From Candidatus Gastranaerophilales bacterium (GTDB taxonomy: Bacteria > Cyanobacteriota > Vampirovibrionia > Gastranaerophilales > Gastranaerophilaceae): a stretch of DNA of 64,000 nt. Within the stretch, counting starts at the first letter, position 1; each line of letters starts with the position of its first letter. Under the pieces are notes generated by a model, which saw only the letters and a list, made by a program, of their open reading frames with translations, searched no databases and was not told the DNA's origin. The translations under genes and the position numbers were made by a program. Positions 38,589 through 45,306 of this stretch are shown here, piece after piece. Location of the stretch: the NCBI GenBank assembly GCA_910587815.1, contig CAJUNK010000012.1, forward strand, positions 1 to 64,000, written 5' to 3'.

Positions 38589-38741
38589 TTCCTTCAAAAC
38601 CTTTTCTTTTGGAATTTCATAATCCATTACCCACTTAATAAACAATTTTGTAAAATTGCCGCAGTGGTTCCGGATTTTAATAATCTTTTCCTTTGCGTTT
38701 TCATCTTTGATTTTGAATGTGATTTCAAGTGGTTTTGTCAT
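38586..38741 (-). CDS. Small minus-strand protein, possibly DNA-binding
   Basis: A 51-residue gene, MTKPLEITFKIKDENAKEKI and on. The strand (PLEITFKIK) plus two helices resemble a ribbon-helix-helix unit. AAAGGATGAAG precedes the ATG. It converges on the lysogeny operon and shares its terminator region. Function not established. Confidence 0.5.
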   Translation of the reverse strand: MTKPLEITFKIKDENAKEKIIKIRNHCGNFTKLFIKWVMDYEIPKEKVLKE

Positions 38742-39073
38742 AGTTCTTCATCCTTTCGCTTTCCTTAAAGTCTGACAGGGCTTTATTTACCATTAAAAAA
38801 GACGACAATTCTGCCGTCTTTAAACTTTATGTGATTTTAATATAAAAAATTTAATATTTCTTTGGGGCGACATATAAGTTACCTTTCGTTTAACAGATAA
38901 ACAAACTACCCCATAAATTCAGCGTTACTAAATTAAACTGGCAGGATAATAAATAAAATAAAAATGATTATCAATATTCTTACATAATTTTGTTACAAAT
39001 TTTAGCGAAAATATGATTTGTCTATTCACCACTTGGGCTATTTAATCAGTAGACTTTAGTTTATAATCATAAT
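38742..39073. other. Noncoding gap before the secreted prophage protein
   Basis: AT-rich with stop codons in all frames. It contains a hairpin AAAGACG/CGTCTTT (near 38798-38824) and TATAAT at 39062-39067, just 6 bases before the next start codon. No other gene or RNA was recognised. Confidence 0.5.
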
Positions 39074-39469
39074 GTGCGAAAATTATTTTTTATTGTATTC
39101 ATATTTTTAACTATAAATTGTGCCCATTGTGCACAACATCAATATTCTGAAAAAACTTATCAGGAACATTGGTGCAAGGCACGTGGCGGACAATTAGAAT
39201 ACCGGTTAAGTGATAAAACCCGTGTGGATTGCTTGACGGATAAATATGCTGTAGAGTTTGATTTTGCAAATAAATGGCATGAGTGCATCGGTCAAGCTCT
39301 TTATTACGGCCAAAAAACAAAACGTACCCCGGCCTGTGTTTTAATTATGGAAAATGGTGAAAAAGATATTAAATATCTAAGACGTTTACGGTACACTGTT
39401 TACAATAAAAAGAAAATTCCTGAATTTAAAACTTTTACAATAAAACCTGAGCAAATAATATCTTTTTAA
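39074..39469 (+). CDS. Small secreted prophage protein
   Basis: A 131-residue protein with a signal peptide (MRKLFFIVFIFLTINCAHC, cleavage near Ala20) and four further cysteines (CKARGG, DCLTDK, ECIGQ, ACVLIM) that could form two disulfides. It starts with GTG; TATAAT ends 6 bases upstream, so the mRNA would be leaderless. It lies alone between the lysogeny and late genes, a typical position for a moron acting in the lysogen. Not recognised. Confidence 0.55.
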   Translation: MRKLFFIVFIFLTINCAHCAQHQYSEKTYQEHWCKARGGQLEYRLSDKTRVDCLTDKYAVEFDFANKWHECIGQALYYGQKTKRTPACVLIMENGEKDIKYLRRLRYTVYNKKKIPEFKTFTIKPEQIISF

Positions 39470-39690
39470 ATATTAGCTCAAAGTATCATGTTTTTTATTT
39501 TCAATTTGTTAGAATATTTTTGTAGGCTAACAACCTTGCCGCTGTCCATAGTAAGGGCATTCTTAAATTCCGTGAAATAATCGGGGGATGAGCTGAATTG
39601 GATGGGATAAAACCCAAAGGCGGATGTTAGCTTTTTGCACCCTTTTTTCAGGGTTTTATTTTGCTGTCTTAAATTTATGGAGGATTTCTG

Positions 39691-40059
39691 ATGCTCTTTT
39701 GCTGTGCTAAAAATTTTACCGCATCTTACAAATTTCATGTTTACCCAAATGAAAATCTGTCCAAAAAGATTGAATTTTCATATTGTCCACACTGTGATAA
39801 TGCAGTGTATAAAGAAATTATTACTTATCCAAACGGCACAATCAAAGAGACACAGCAGCAAAAAGGCATTAAGGCGGAGGAGTTGTTTGAAAAAGCAAAA
39901 TTTAACCGCCTTAATTTTCTTGAAAGATTAAAACAAGGGTCTAAAGGCAATATGGGCTTTTACTGGTTTGATGGCTTAAAGGACCTTTGGGTAAGGGATT
40001 TTAACGGAATGAAAAGTTTTAAACTGGATAATAAATACAAAGTTATAAATGAGGTTTAA
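39691..40059 (+). CDS. Hypothetical protein upstream of terminase
   Basis: A 122-residue protein. CPHCDNAVYKEIITYPNGTIKETQQ near residue 33 is a zinc-ribbon half, paired with an earlier CC (FCCAKNF). The C-terminal region is aromatic. A GGAGGATTTCTG ribosome site is present. It may be a small endonuclease or packaging accessory; no HNH motif is seen. Confidence 0.55.
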   Translation: MLFCCAKNFTASYKFHVYPNENLSKKIEFSYCPHCDNAVYKEIITYPNGTIKETQQQKGIKAEELFEKAKFNRLNFLERLKQGSKGNMGFYWFDGLKDLWVRDFNGMKSFKLDNKYKVINEV

Positions 40060-40062
40060 AAA

Positions 40063-40485
40063 ATGGCCAAAAACGGAAACGCAGGCGGTAGGCCACCAAT
40101 TTATAAAACGCCTACCTGTCTTCAAAAAAAGATTGATGAATATTTTGCAAATTGCCCTGATAAAAGAACAATTCTAACTAAAATGGGTGCGTTTGATGTT
40201 CCTGCTCCTACTATTACCGGATTGGCTTTTTTCCTTGGCTTTGAAAGTCGTCAATCTTTTTATGATTATGAAAATAACGAGGAGTTTTCTTACGCTATAA
40301 AAAGGTCGCGTCTTAGGATTGAAAGAGAATATGAGAAACTTTTATGCACGTCAACTCCATCAGGTGCCATTTTTGCTTTAAAGAATTTTGGATGGAAGGA
40401 TAAACAGGACCTTGACCTTAATGCTAAGGGTATAAATATTGTTGTTGGAACCGATGAAGATAAGGAATTAATCGAAGGTGTTTAG
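40063..40485 (+). CDS. terS: Terminase small subunit
   Basis: A 140-residue protein. GGRPPIYKT at the N-terminus, then a helix-turn-helix (TITGLAFFLGFESRQSFYDYE) and a helical oligomerisation region (LRIEREYEKLL), ending GAIFALKNFGWKDKQ, typical of small terminases. It recognises the packaging site. It directly abuts the large subunit (no gap). Confidence 0.85.
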   Translation: MAKNGNAGGRPPIYKTPTCLQKKIDEYFANCPDKRTILTKMGAFDVPAPTITGLAFFLGFESRQSFYDYENNEEFSYAIKRSRLRIEREYEKLLCTSTPSGAIFALKNFGWKDKQDLDLNAKGINIVVGTDEDKELIEGV

Positions 40486-41652
40486 ATGCTCAAATTATCC
40501 CCCGTTTTCAAAAAGAACGTGGCGGCATATAAAGATGGAACACGTTACGTAATTAATCAGGGCGGCACATCAAGCACGAAAACTTTTTCAATTTTGCAAT
40601 TGCTTGTGTTGCTATCACTTAAATACAAACTAAAAATTGATATCGTGGGCCTTTCAGTTCCGCATTTAAAAAGCGGCGTTTTAAACGATATGCCACCGAT
40701 TTGTGAACAATTCGGAATTGATTTTTACAATCATTTTAAGGCCACCGATAAGCTTTTTAAGGCAGGCGCAGGACAAATTAATTTTTTATCCTTTGATAAA
40801 TTAGGAAGTGCACACGGTGGGCGCCGTGATATTCTTTATTTGAATGAAGCAAATCATCTTCATTATAATATCGTTGAACAGCTTTTAATCCGTACCAAAA
40901 AAACTGTTTTTATTGATTATAACCCTACAAATGAATTTTGGGCACACGAAAAGCTTTTAAATAAAGAAAAAGATAAATGCCGTCTTATTAAATCAACCTA
41001 TAAAGACAATCCTTTTCTTGAGCAACCAATAATTGATGCCATTGAAAGTAGAAAGGGCGATAACAACTTTTGGCGAGTTTATGGCCTTGGTGAGCTTGGG
41101 ATTGCAGAAGGGCTTGTTTTTGAAAATTTCAAAGTTCAAGAATTCAACAAAGACGGCCTATCAAAATATCGTTACGGTGTTGACTGGGGATTTTCAACGG
41201 ACCCGTTTGGGTTTGTTCAATGTGCAATTCAAAACAATAAACTTTATATTTGTCGTGAAATCTGTCAAACAAAGCTTTTAAATAAAGACAGTGCACCGAT
41301 GGTGAAACAAATTGCAGGTACATCAGCCGTCACCTGCGATAGTGCGGAGCCTAAAAGTGTTGCGGAGTTTAAAACTCTCGGCGTAAATGCAAAAGGCGCC
41401 AAAAAAGGCCCGGGTAGCGTTTTAAGCGGCATTAAATTTATCCAAAGTTTTGATGAGGTTATTATTCATCCTGATTGCCGAAATGCGGCAGCTGAATTTA
41501 GAAATTATCAATATAAACGTGATAAAAACGGCGATTTTGTGAATGATGAGCCGGTGGATGCTTTTAATCACATTATTGATGCAATCCGCTACGCACTTGA
41601 AGATGAAATGAATTTTGCTACCACAAATTTAGTCGGAATGAGGCCATTTTAA
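40486..41652 (+). CDS. terL: Terminase large subunit (PBSX-like)
   Basis: A 388-residue DNA-packaging motor. The ATPase domain has the Walker A variant GGTSSTKT (Lys32) and a Walker B-like DILYLNEAN near residue 115. The RNase H-type nuclease has YGVDWGFSTDP (about 227) and a later DAFNHIIDAIRYAL block with catalytic acids. It is somewhat short for the family but no domain seems missing. Confidence 0.93.
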   Translation: MLKLSPVFKKNVAAYKDGTRYVINQGGTSSTKTFSILQLLVLLSLKYKLKIDIVGLSVPHLKSGVLNDMPPICEQFGIDFYNHFKATDKLFKAGAGQINFLSFDKLGSAHGGRRDILYLNEANHLHYNIVEQLLIRTKKTVFIDYNPTNEFWAHEKLLNKEKDKCRLIKSTYKDNPFLEQPIIDAIESRKGDNNFWRVYGLGELGIAEGLVFENFKVQEFNKDGLSKYRYGVDWGFSTDPFGFVQCAIQNNKLYICREICQTKLLNKDSAPMVKQIAGTSAVTCDSAEPKSVAEFKTLGVNAKGAKKGPGSVLSGIKFIQSFDEVIIHPDCRNAAAEFRNYQYKRDKNGDFVNDEPVDAFNHIIDAIRYALEDEMNFATTNLVGMRPF

Positions 41653-41657
41653 TTAAT

Positions 41658-42185
41658 ATGATTGATTTATTAAGCGTAAAATTAAATAATGAATATGATT
41701 ATATTCAAGCCGCTTTGCCTAATAGTGACGGTTCCTGGCTATGCACAGAAACATCAGAAAATTACACGCAAGGATATTCTTACGAGGTTTTGAATGGCGT
41801 TGCAACGCGGATTGAAATAAAAGAGGATTATTTAATTGAAAATGCCATTTTACCAACAACTGAAATGGTTTGCATTTACCTTAATAATTATTTAATGGGG
41901 CTAAATAGGTGTTCTTGCGATTGTGAAGACGCTTTGCGGTTAAAAGCCATATCTTGCGAAAATAAAATCGAGGTTGATTTTGAGACAATCCCTGCAAGTT
42001 TAGCGGCAATTATTTCAAAAATGATTGCTTATGATGTCTTTTTTAGGGGTGTTCCATCTGAATTGCAAAGCGAACACGTTGGGAACTATAGCTATACAAA
42101 GGCAGACTATGAAATAGGGGCTTTATCTTACCCTGGTGAAATTGTTTCCGGGCTTTATTCGTATAAAAGAGTAGGTTTTATTTAA
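41658..42185 (+). CDS. Head-tail connector protein (gp15/gp6-like)
   Basis: A 175-residue protein. Helical, with HVGNYSYTKADYEIG near residue 145, resembling the C-terminus of gp15-type adaptors that bind beneath the portal. Its position before the head-closure and tail-terminator genes supports this. It overlaps the next gene by one base. Confidence 0.6.
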   Translation: MIDLLSVKLNNEYDYIQAALPNSDGSWLCTETSENYTQGYSYEVLNGVATRIEIKEDYLIENAILPTTEMVCIYLNNYLMGLNRCSCDCEDALRLKAISCENKIEVDFETIPASLAAIISKMIAYDVFFRGVPSELQSEHVGNYSYTKADYEIGALSYPGEIVSGLYSYKRVGFI

Positions 42186-42523
42186 TGCTTTCAAGATATT
42201 ACAAAAAATTAATCGTTTTAGAATGGCAAGAGTCCTATTTTGATAAACCCGGGGGCTTTTCATTCAAAAGGAATTTTAAAGGGCTTATTCAACCTTCCAC
42301 AGGTTCAAAAACTTACAATAACGGCAAAGACACAACAAACGTGGATGCACTTTTGTTTTGTTCTATAAAAGAGAAGTTTGAAGAAACTGACCTCATTGAA
42401 TACGAGGGGATTAGGTATAAAATCGCAGGTGCGCCGGTTAAGCCTGACGGCATAACAGGGATTAAACCAAAGGCAGGACAACACGCAGAATACAATCTTA
42501 TTTACACACAGGAAGGGCTTTAA
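42185..42523 (+). CDS. Head-closure (stopper) protein
   Basis: A 112-residue beta-rich protein with the size and order of head-closure proteins (SPP1 gp16/HK97 gp7 type). The block YEGIRYKIAGAPVKPDGITGIKP resembles the C-terminal strand pair of such stoppers. Assignment depends largely on gene order. Confidence 0.55.
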   Translation: MLSRYYKKLIVLEWQESYFDKPGGFSFKRNFKGLIQPSTGSKTYNNGKDTTNVDALLFCSIKEKFEETDLIEYEGIRYKIAGAPVKPDGITGIKPKAGQHAEYNLIYTQEGL

Positions 42524-42727
42524 ATGCAGACAGCAGAACCCACAACAAAAAATGTGACCTACACCAAAGTTACGCTTTGGCATTTATTTAATAAACCTGT
42601 TCTCTCTAGGTCTGAAACCTATAGTGAAGTTGAGAGCGAAGGCACGCCTTATCAGGTTGTAATTTCGCAGGATTATTATAACAAGGAGTTTAAAACAGAT
42701 GGCAAAGAAAACAACGGTAAAGTGTAG
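42524..42727 (+). CDS. Small phage structural-region protein
   Basis: A 67-residue protein following the stopper without a gap and overlapping the next gene by 29 bases. A beta-rich YTKVTLWHLFN and RSETYSEVESEGTPYQVV can be seen. Not recognised; expression is supported by tight packing. Confidence 0.5.
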   Translation: MQTAEPTTKNVTYTKVTLWHLFNKPVLSRSETYSEVESEGTPYQVVISQDYYNKEFKTDGKENNGKV

Positions 42728-43124
42728 CATCCCTCCTTTTGCCTTGATGTTAGAGAAGGCAAGGAAAGCAACCATTGAAGAAGCGGGTGAAGGTGTTGAG
42801 GGCGAAGCAAAGAGGACGGCACCTCGCGATACTAGTTATTATGCGAACAACATATTTTTTGACCATGTGAACAAGGTTATTGCAAACGCTTCATATTCTG
42901 CCGATTTAGAATACGGCACAAAACCGCACGTAATCAAGCCAAAAAACAAAAAATTTCTTAAATTTCAAATTGAAGACAAAGAAGTTTTTACAAAAGAAGT
43001 TCATCACCCCGGCACAAAACCGCTTGCGATAATGCGAAACGCGGCAGCAACAGTGCAAAAACAAGTAGATGATATGTTTTTCCGTAATTGGGCAAAAGTA
43101 GCAAAGAAGTATAAAGATGTTTGA
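42699..43124 (+). CDS. HK97 gp10-like tail component
   Basis: A 141-residue protein. EGEAKRTAPRDTSYYANNI, then SYSADLEYGTKPHVIKPKN, matches the HK97 gp10/head-tail joining family, with the conserved YA-x-x-x-E-x-G-T block and a terminal helix. It sits between the stopper and the tail terminator as usual. Confidence 0.8.
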   Translation: MAKKTTVKCSIPPFALMLEKARKATIEEAGEGVEGEAKRTAPRDTSYYANNIFFDHVNKVIANASYSADLEYGTKPHVIKPKNKKFLKFQIEDKEVFTKEVHHPGTKPLAIMRNAAATVQKQVDDMFFRNWAKVAKKYKDV

Positions 43125-43506
43125 ACAATTGTTATTTGAACACTTAAAAAACAATTTTACCGTTGAAAATTTTAATCTTTCTTTTGGTTACGGTGAAATT
43201 TCGCCAAAGACAAAACAACCTTATATTATCCAACATACTTTAAGTATGGACGGCACAAGACAGGTTCTTTGCAATCCTGATAATTATACGGATGGAAAAA
43301 GCTTTGCACAGTGGAATATTTATACAACGGCGCAAAGTGCATCAGATTATATTTATCAAAAGCTTTTTACCTTTATTAAAAATTTGCCACAGCTTGAGGA
43401 TTACAAAATAGGTTTGATTACTTTTAATTCTGGCCGAAGCCTGCATGAACCTGATTTAGGGCTTTATATGAGCGCTTTGGCGTTTGACATTGAATATTAC
43501 AAATAA
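43117..43506 (+). CDS. Tail terminator / minor tail protein
   Basis: A 129-residue alpha/beta protein of the tail-terminator size, overlapping the gp10-like gene by 8 bases and preceding the tail tube. QWNIYTTAQSASDYIYQKLFTFIKNL is a strand-helix typical of the gpU/gp17 fold. Assigned mainly by position. Confidence 0.6.
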   Translation: MFEQLLFEHLKNNFTVENFNLSFGYGEISPKTKQPYIIQHTLSMDGTRQVLCNPDNYTDGKSFAQWNIYTTAQSASDYIYQKLFTFIKNLPQLEDYKIGLITFNSGRSLHEPDLGLYMSALAFDIEYYK

Positions 43507-43522
43507 ATGAAAGGATTTTAAA

Positions 43523-44188
43523 ATGGCAGGAGAAAAGAAACGTTTAATAGGCCGTGACGGTGAAGTATACGCCGCAGCAAAAGGGGCTCTTATTGAAGGC
43601 GGTGCAGATGCGGCCTCATTAAATGCAGATACTTATTATATTGTAAAGTCCGTAGCCGCTACGGGTTCCACATTGCCCGCAGGTATAGAGCCCGGGTATG
43701 TAATCAAAGGAAATGCCGGAATTACACCCGCCGAAGGCGATAGTGTTATCCCACTTAATTTAACCAAAAAGTGTGATGTAACTAATTTTTCTATTGAATA
43801 TTCAGCCGATGAAATCGATGTTACAACGCTTTGCGATAACGAAAGAAATTATAGAGCAGGCTTTACAGATGCCACAGGCTCAATTGACGGGGTTACTACT
43901 TTGGGTGTTTCAGAATACCTTGCAAATAAATTCTTACCCATTGTAACCCAAACCGGTGAAACGGTCGAAGTATCAGAGATTAACGGCGAGCCTCTTATTG
44001 TAAGGCTTGTTTTGAATAAGAAAACCGCAGGCGGGGATATTCTTTCATATTTTGCCCCAATAGCCATTACTTCTTATAATCTTGGCGCTGCCGTGGATGA
44101 TGCACAAACCTATACAGGTTCATTCAGAAACACACCTGATGATGATTTGAAACCTTGTTTATTAAAAGAAATAGTGGCAGGAGCTTAA
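43523..44188 (+). CDS. Major tail tube protein
   Basis: A 221-residue protein. The core CDVTNFSIEYSADEIDVTTLCDNERNYRAG and DATGSIDGVTT matches tail-tube proteins of the TP901-1/Ig-less type, which stack in hexameric rings. An N-terminal glycine/alanine-rich insertion (about 15-70) is specific to this phage. AAAGGATTT precedes the start. Its position directly before the tail chaperone pair fits. Confidence 0.8.
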   Translation: MAGEKKRLIGRDGEVYAAAKGALIEGGADAASLNADTYYIVKSVAATGSTLPAGIEPGYVIKGNAGITPAEGDSVIPLNLTKKCDVTNFSIEYSADEIDVTTLCDNERNYRAGFTDATGSIDGVTTLGVSEYLANKFLPIVTQTGETVEVSEINGEPLIVRLVLNKKTAGGDILSYFAPIAITSYNLGAAVDDAQTYTGSFRNTPDDDLKPCLLKEIVAGA

Positions 44189-44192
44189 TTTT

Positions 44193-44540
44193 ATGGAAAT
44201 AGAATTACAAAATTTTGACGAAATAACGATCATCCCAAAGCAATTTGTAAACGAGGAAAAACCGCCCAAATTTATCTTTAAATCGCCAAATGCAGCAGAT
44301 ATTATCGATTTTCAAATCTATAATGATGCTTCAAGGCTTGCCTCAAGGTGTTTTTTGAGGTTTGAAAACAAACCAGTACTGAAAAAAGACGGTAAAGCCC
44401 TTGAATATAATACTTATAGCGAATTTATAGGGCTTGGGTCTAGTGAGACAATTACTGCAATCCATGCCCAATGTTGTGGCGAACTGATACCTTTGATTTA
44501 CAAAACCAAAGAAAAGGCAGAAAAAACCGAAAAAAAGTAA
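44193..44540 (+). CDS. Tail assembly chaperone, short form (gpG-like)
   Basis: A 115-residue protein between tail tube and tape measure, the position of lambda gpG. It is acidic at the N-terminus and ends KTKEKAEKTEKK. The last codons before TAA contain the slippery heptamer A AAA AAG (44531-44537), so a fraction of ribosomes should shift -1 into the downstream frame. The short and long forms chaperone the tape measure during tail assembly. Confidence 0.8.
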   Translation: MEIELQNFDEITIIPKQFVNEEKPPKFIFKSPNAADIIDFQIYNDASRLASRCFLRFENKPVLKKDGKALEYNTYSEFIGLGSSETITAIHAQCCGELIPLIYKTKEKAEKTEKK

Positions 44541-44818
44541 AAATAGCTTGGGAGATATACAAAACGGGTGAATTAAAATTGACATCTTGGGAAGGTGAAA
44601 AGCTCACCTTCCTTGGGGATGTCAAAACCCCTGTTGCAATAGGCAAAAAGAAGAATTTATGGGCCAATCTTGATGAGGAATTCTGGCAAATATTGGACCT
44701 TTGGAGATGGCACAGAGCAGGGCTTATTGAAATCCTTAATTTGCCTTACGAAAAAGCGGTGGGGATAAGATATTTAGTCGAAACGGACCTTATAGAAAAC
44801 AAGATGTGTTTTATTTAA
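44193..44818 (+). CDS. Tail assembly chaperone, -1 frameshift product (gpGT-like)
   Basis: Joining frame 0 up to the slippery A AAA AAG (44531-44537) with the -1 frame from 44537 gives a protein of about 208 residues: 115 from the first gene and 93 from VKIAWEIYKTGEL to the end at 44818. The -1 frame has no good start of its own near the junction, and its sequence (WQILDLWRWHRAGLIEILNLPYE) looks conserved. The arrangement is the standard one for long-tailed phages. The true coding path is 44193-44537 then 44537-44818. Confidence 0.75.
44531..44537 (+). promoter_or_regulatory. -1 programmed ribosomal frameshift site
   Basis: A AAA AAG in the zero frame is the most efficient bacterial slippery heptamer. 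The zero-frame stop follows immediately (44538-44540). The GATGTC/GACATC region near 44582-44622 (GACATCTTGGG and GGGGATGTC) may form the stimulatory stem. Confidence 0.8.
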
Positions 44819-45263
44819 AGCCCTTGTAATTCTTTTTTTCTTGCTTCGTATTCTTTTTTATATACTTCCTCCTCTTTTTATAAGCTTCCTCTTTTTCTTC
44901 TTTTAATTTTATTTCTTCATTGGTTAAAAGCTCATCAAACCCTTTACACAAAATTATAATAAAGTCTATTAAACACCAAACAAAAGAGATGATGAAAGTT
45001 GCTCCGCTGGTTAATAATCCTAAAAAGGCAATGATTAATTTAACAACTCCTGTGGTGTTACGGTTCAAATAAAAATCGTGTATTCCTAAAGCTCCTAAAA
45101 ACAGACACAATAATATCGCCACAAATTGAGATTTGGGCTCACGTTCTTTTTTCATAATAATCGATTGTTGCACCGGTGACGGAATATTTCCCACTTGTTG
45201 GCCACATTCGGGGCAAAATTTAACATTTTCCGGCAACTCTTTCCCACAATTAATACAAAACAT
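44811..45263 (-). CDS. Zinc-ribbon + TM2 domain membrane protein, copy 3 (antisense in tail operon)
   Basis: A 150-residue relative of the TM2 proteins at 37489 and 37836: FCINCGKELPENVKFCPECG zinc ribbon, then SQFVAILLCLFLGALGIHDFYLNRN and a second hydrophobic region, with a long Lys/Glu tail. The ATG at 45263, with GGAGGGTATACA, is the start; an upstream in-frame ATG is unlikely. It is oriented against the late operon between the chaperone and tape measure genes, the hallmark of a moron. Confidence 0.8.
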   Translation of the reverse strand: MFCINCGKELPENVKFCPECGQQVGNIPSPVQQSIIMKKEREPKSQFVAILLCLFLGALGIHDFYLNRNTTGVVKLIIAFLGLLTSGATFIISFVWCLIDFIIILCKGFDELLTNEEIKLKEEKEEAYKKRRKYIKKNTKQEKKNYKGFK

Positions 45264-45306
45264 TGTATACCCTCCATTATACACATTAAAACAGGAATAA
45301 AACAGC

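Noticed and set aside
39478..39738. 86-codon minus-strand frame opposite the gene at 39691
   Set aside because: It overlaps a gene with a strong ribosome site in the late operon and has no recognisable features.
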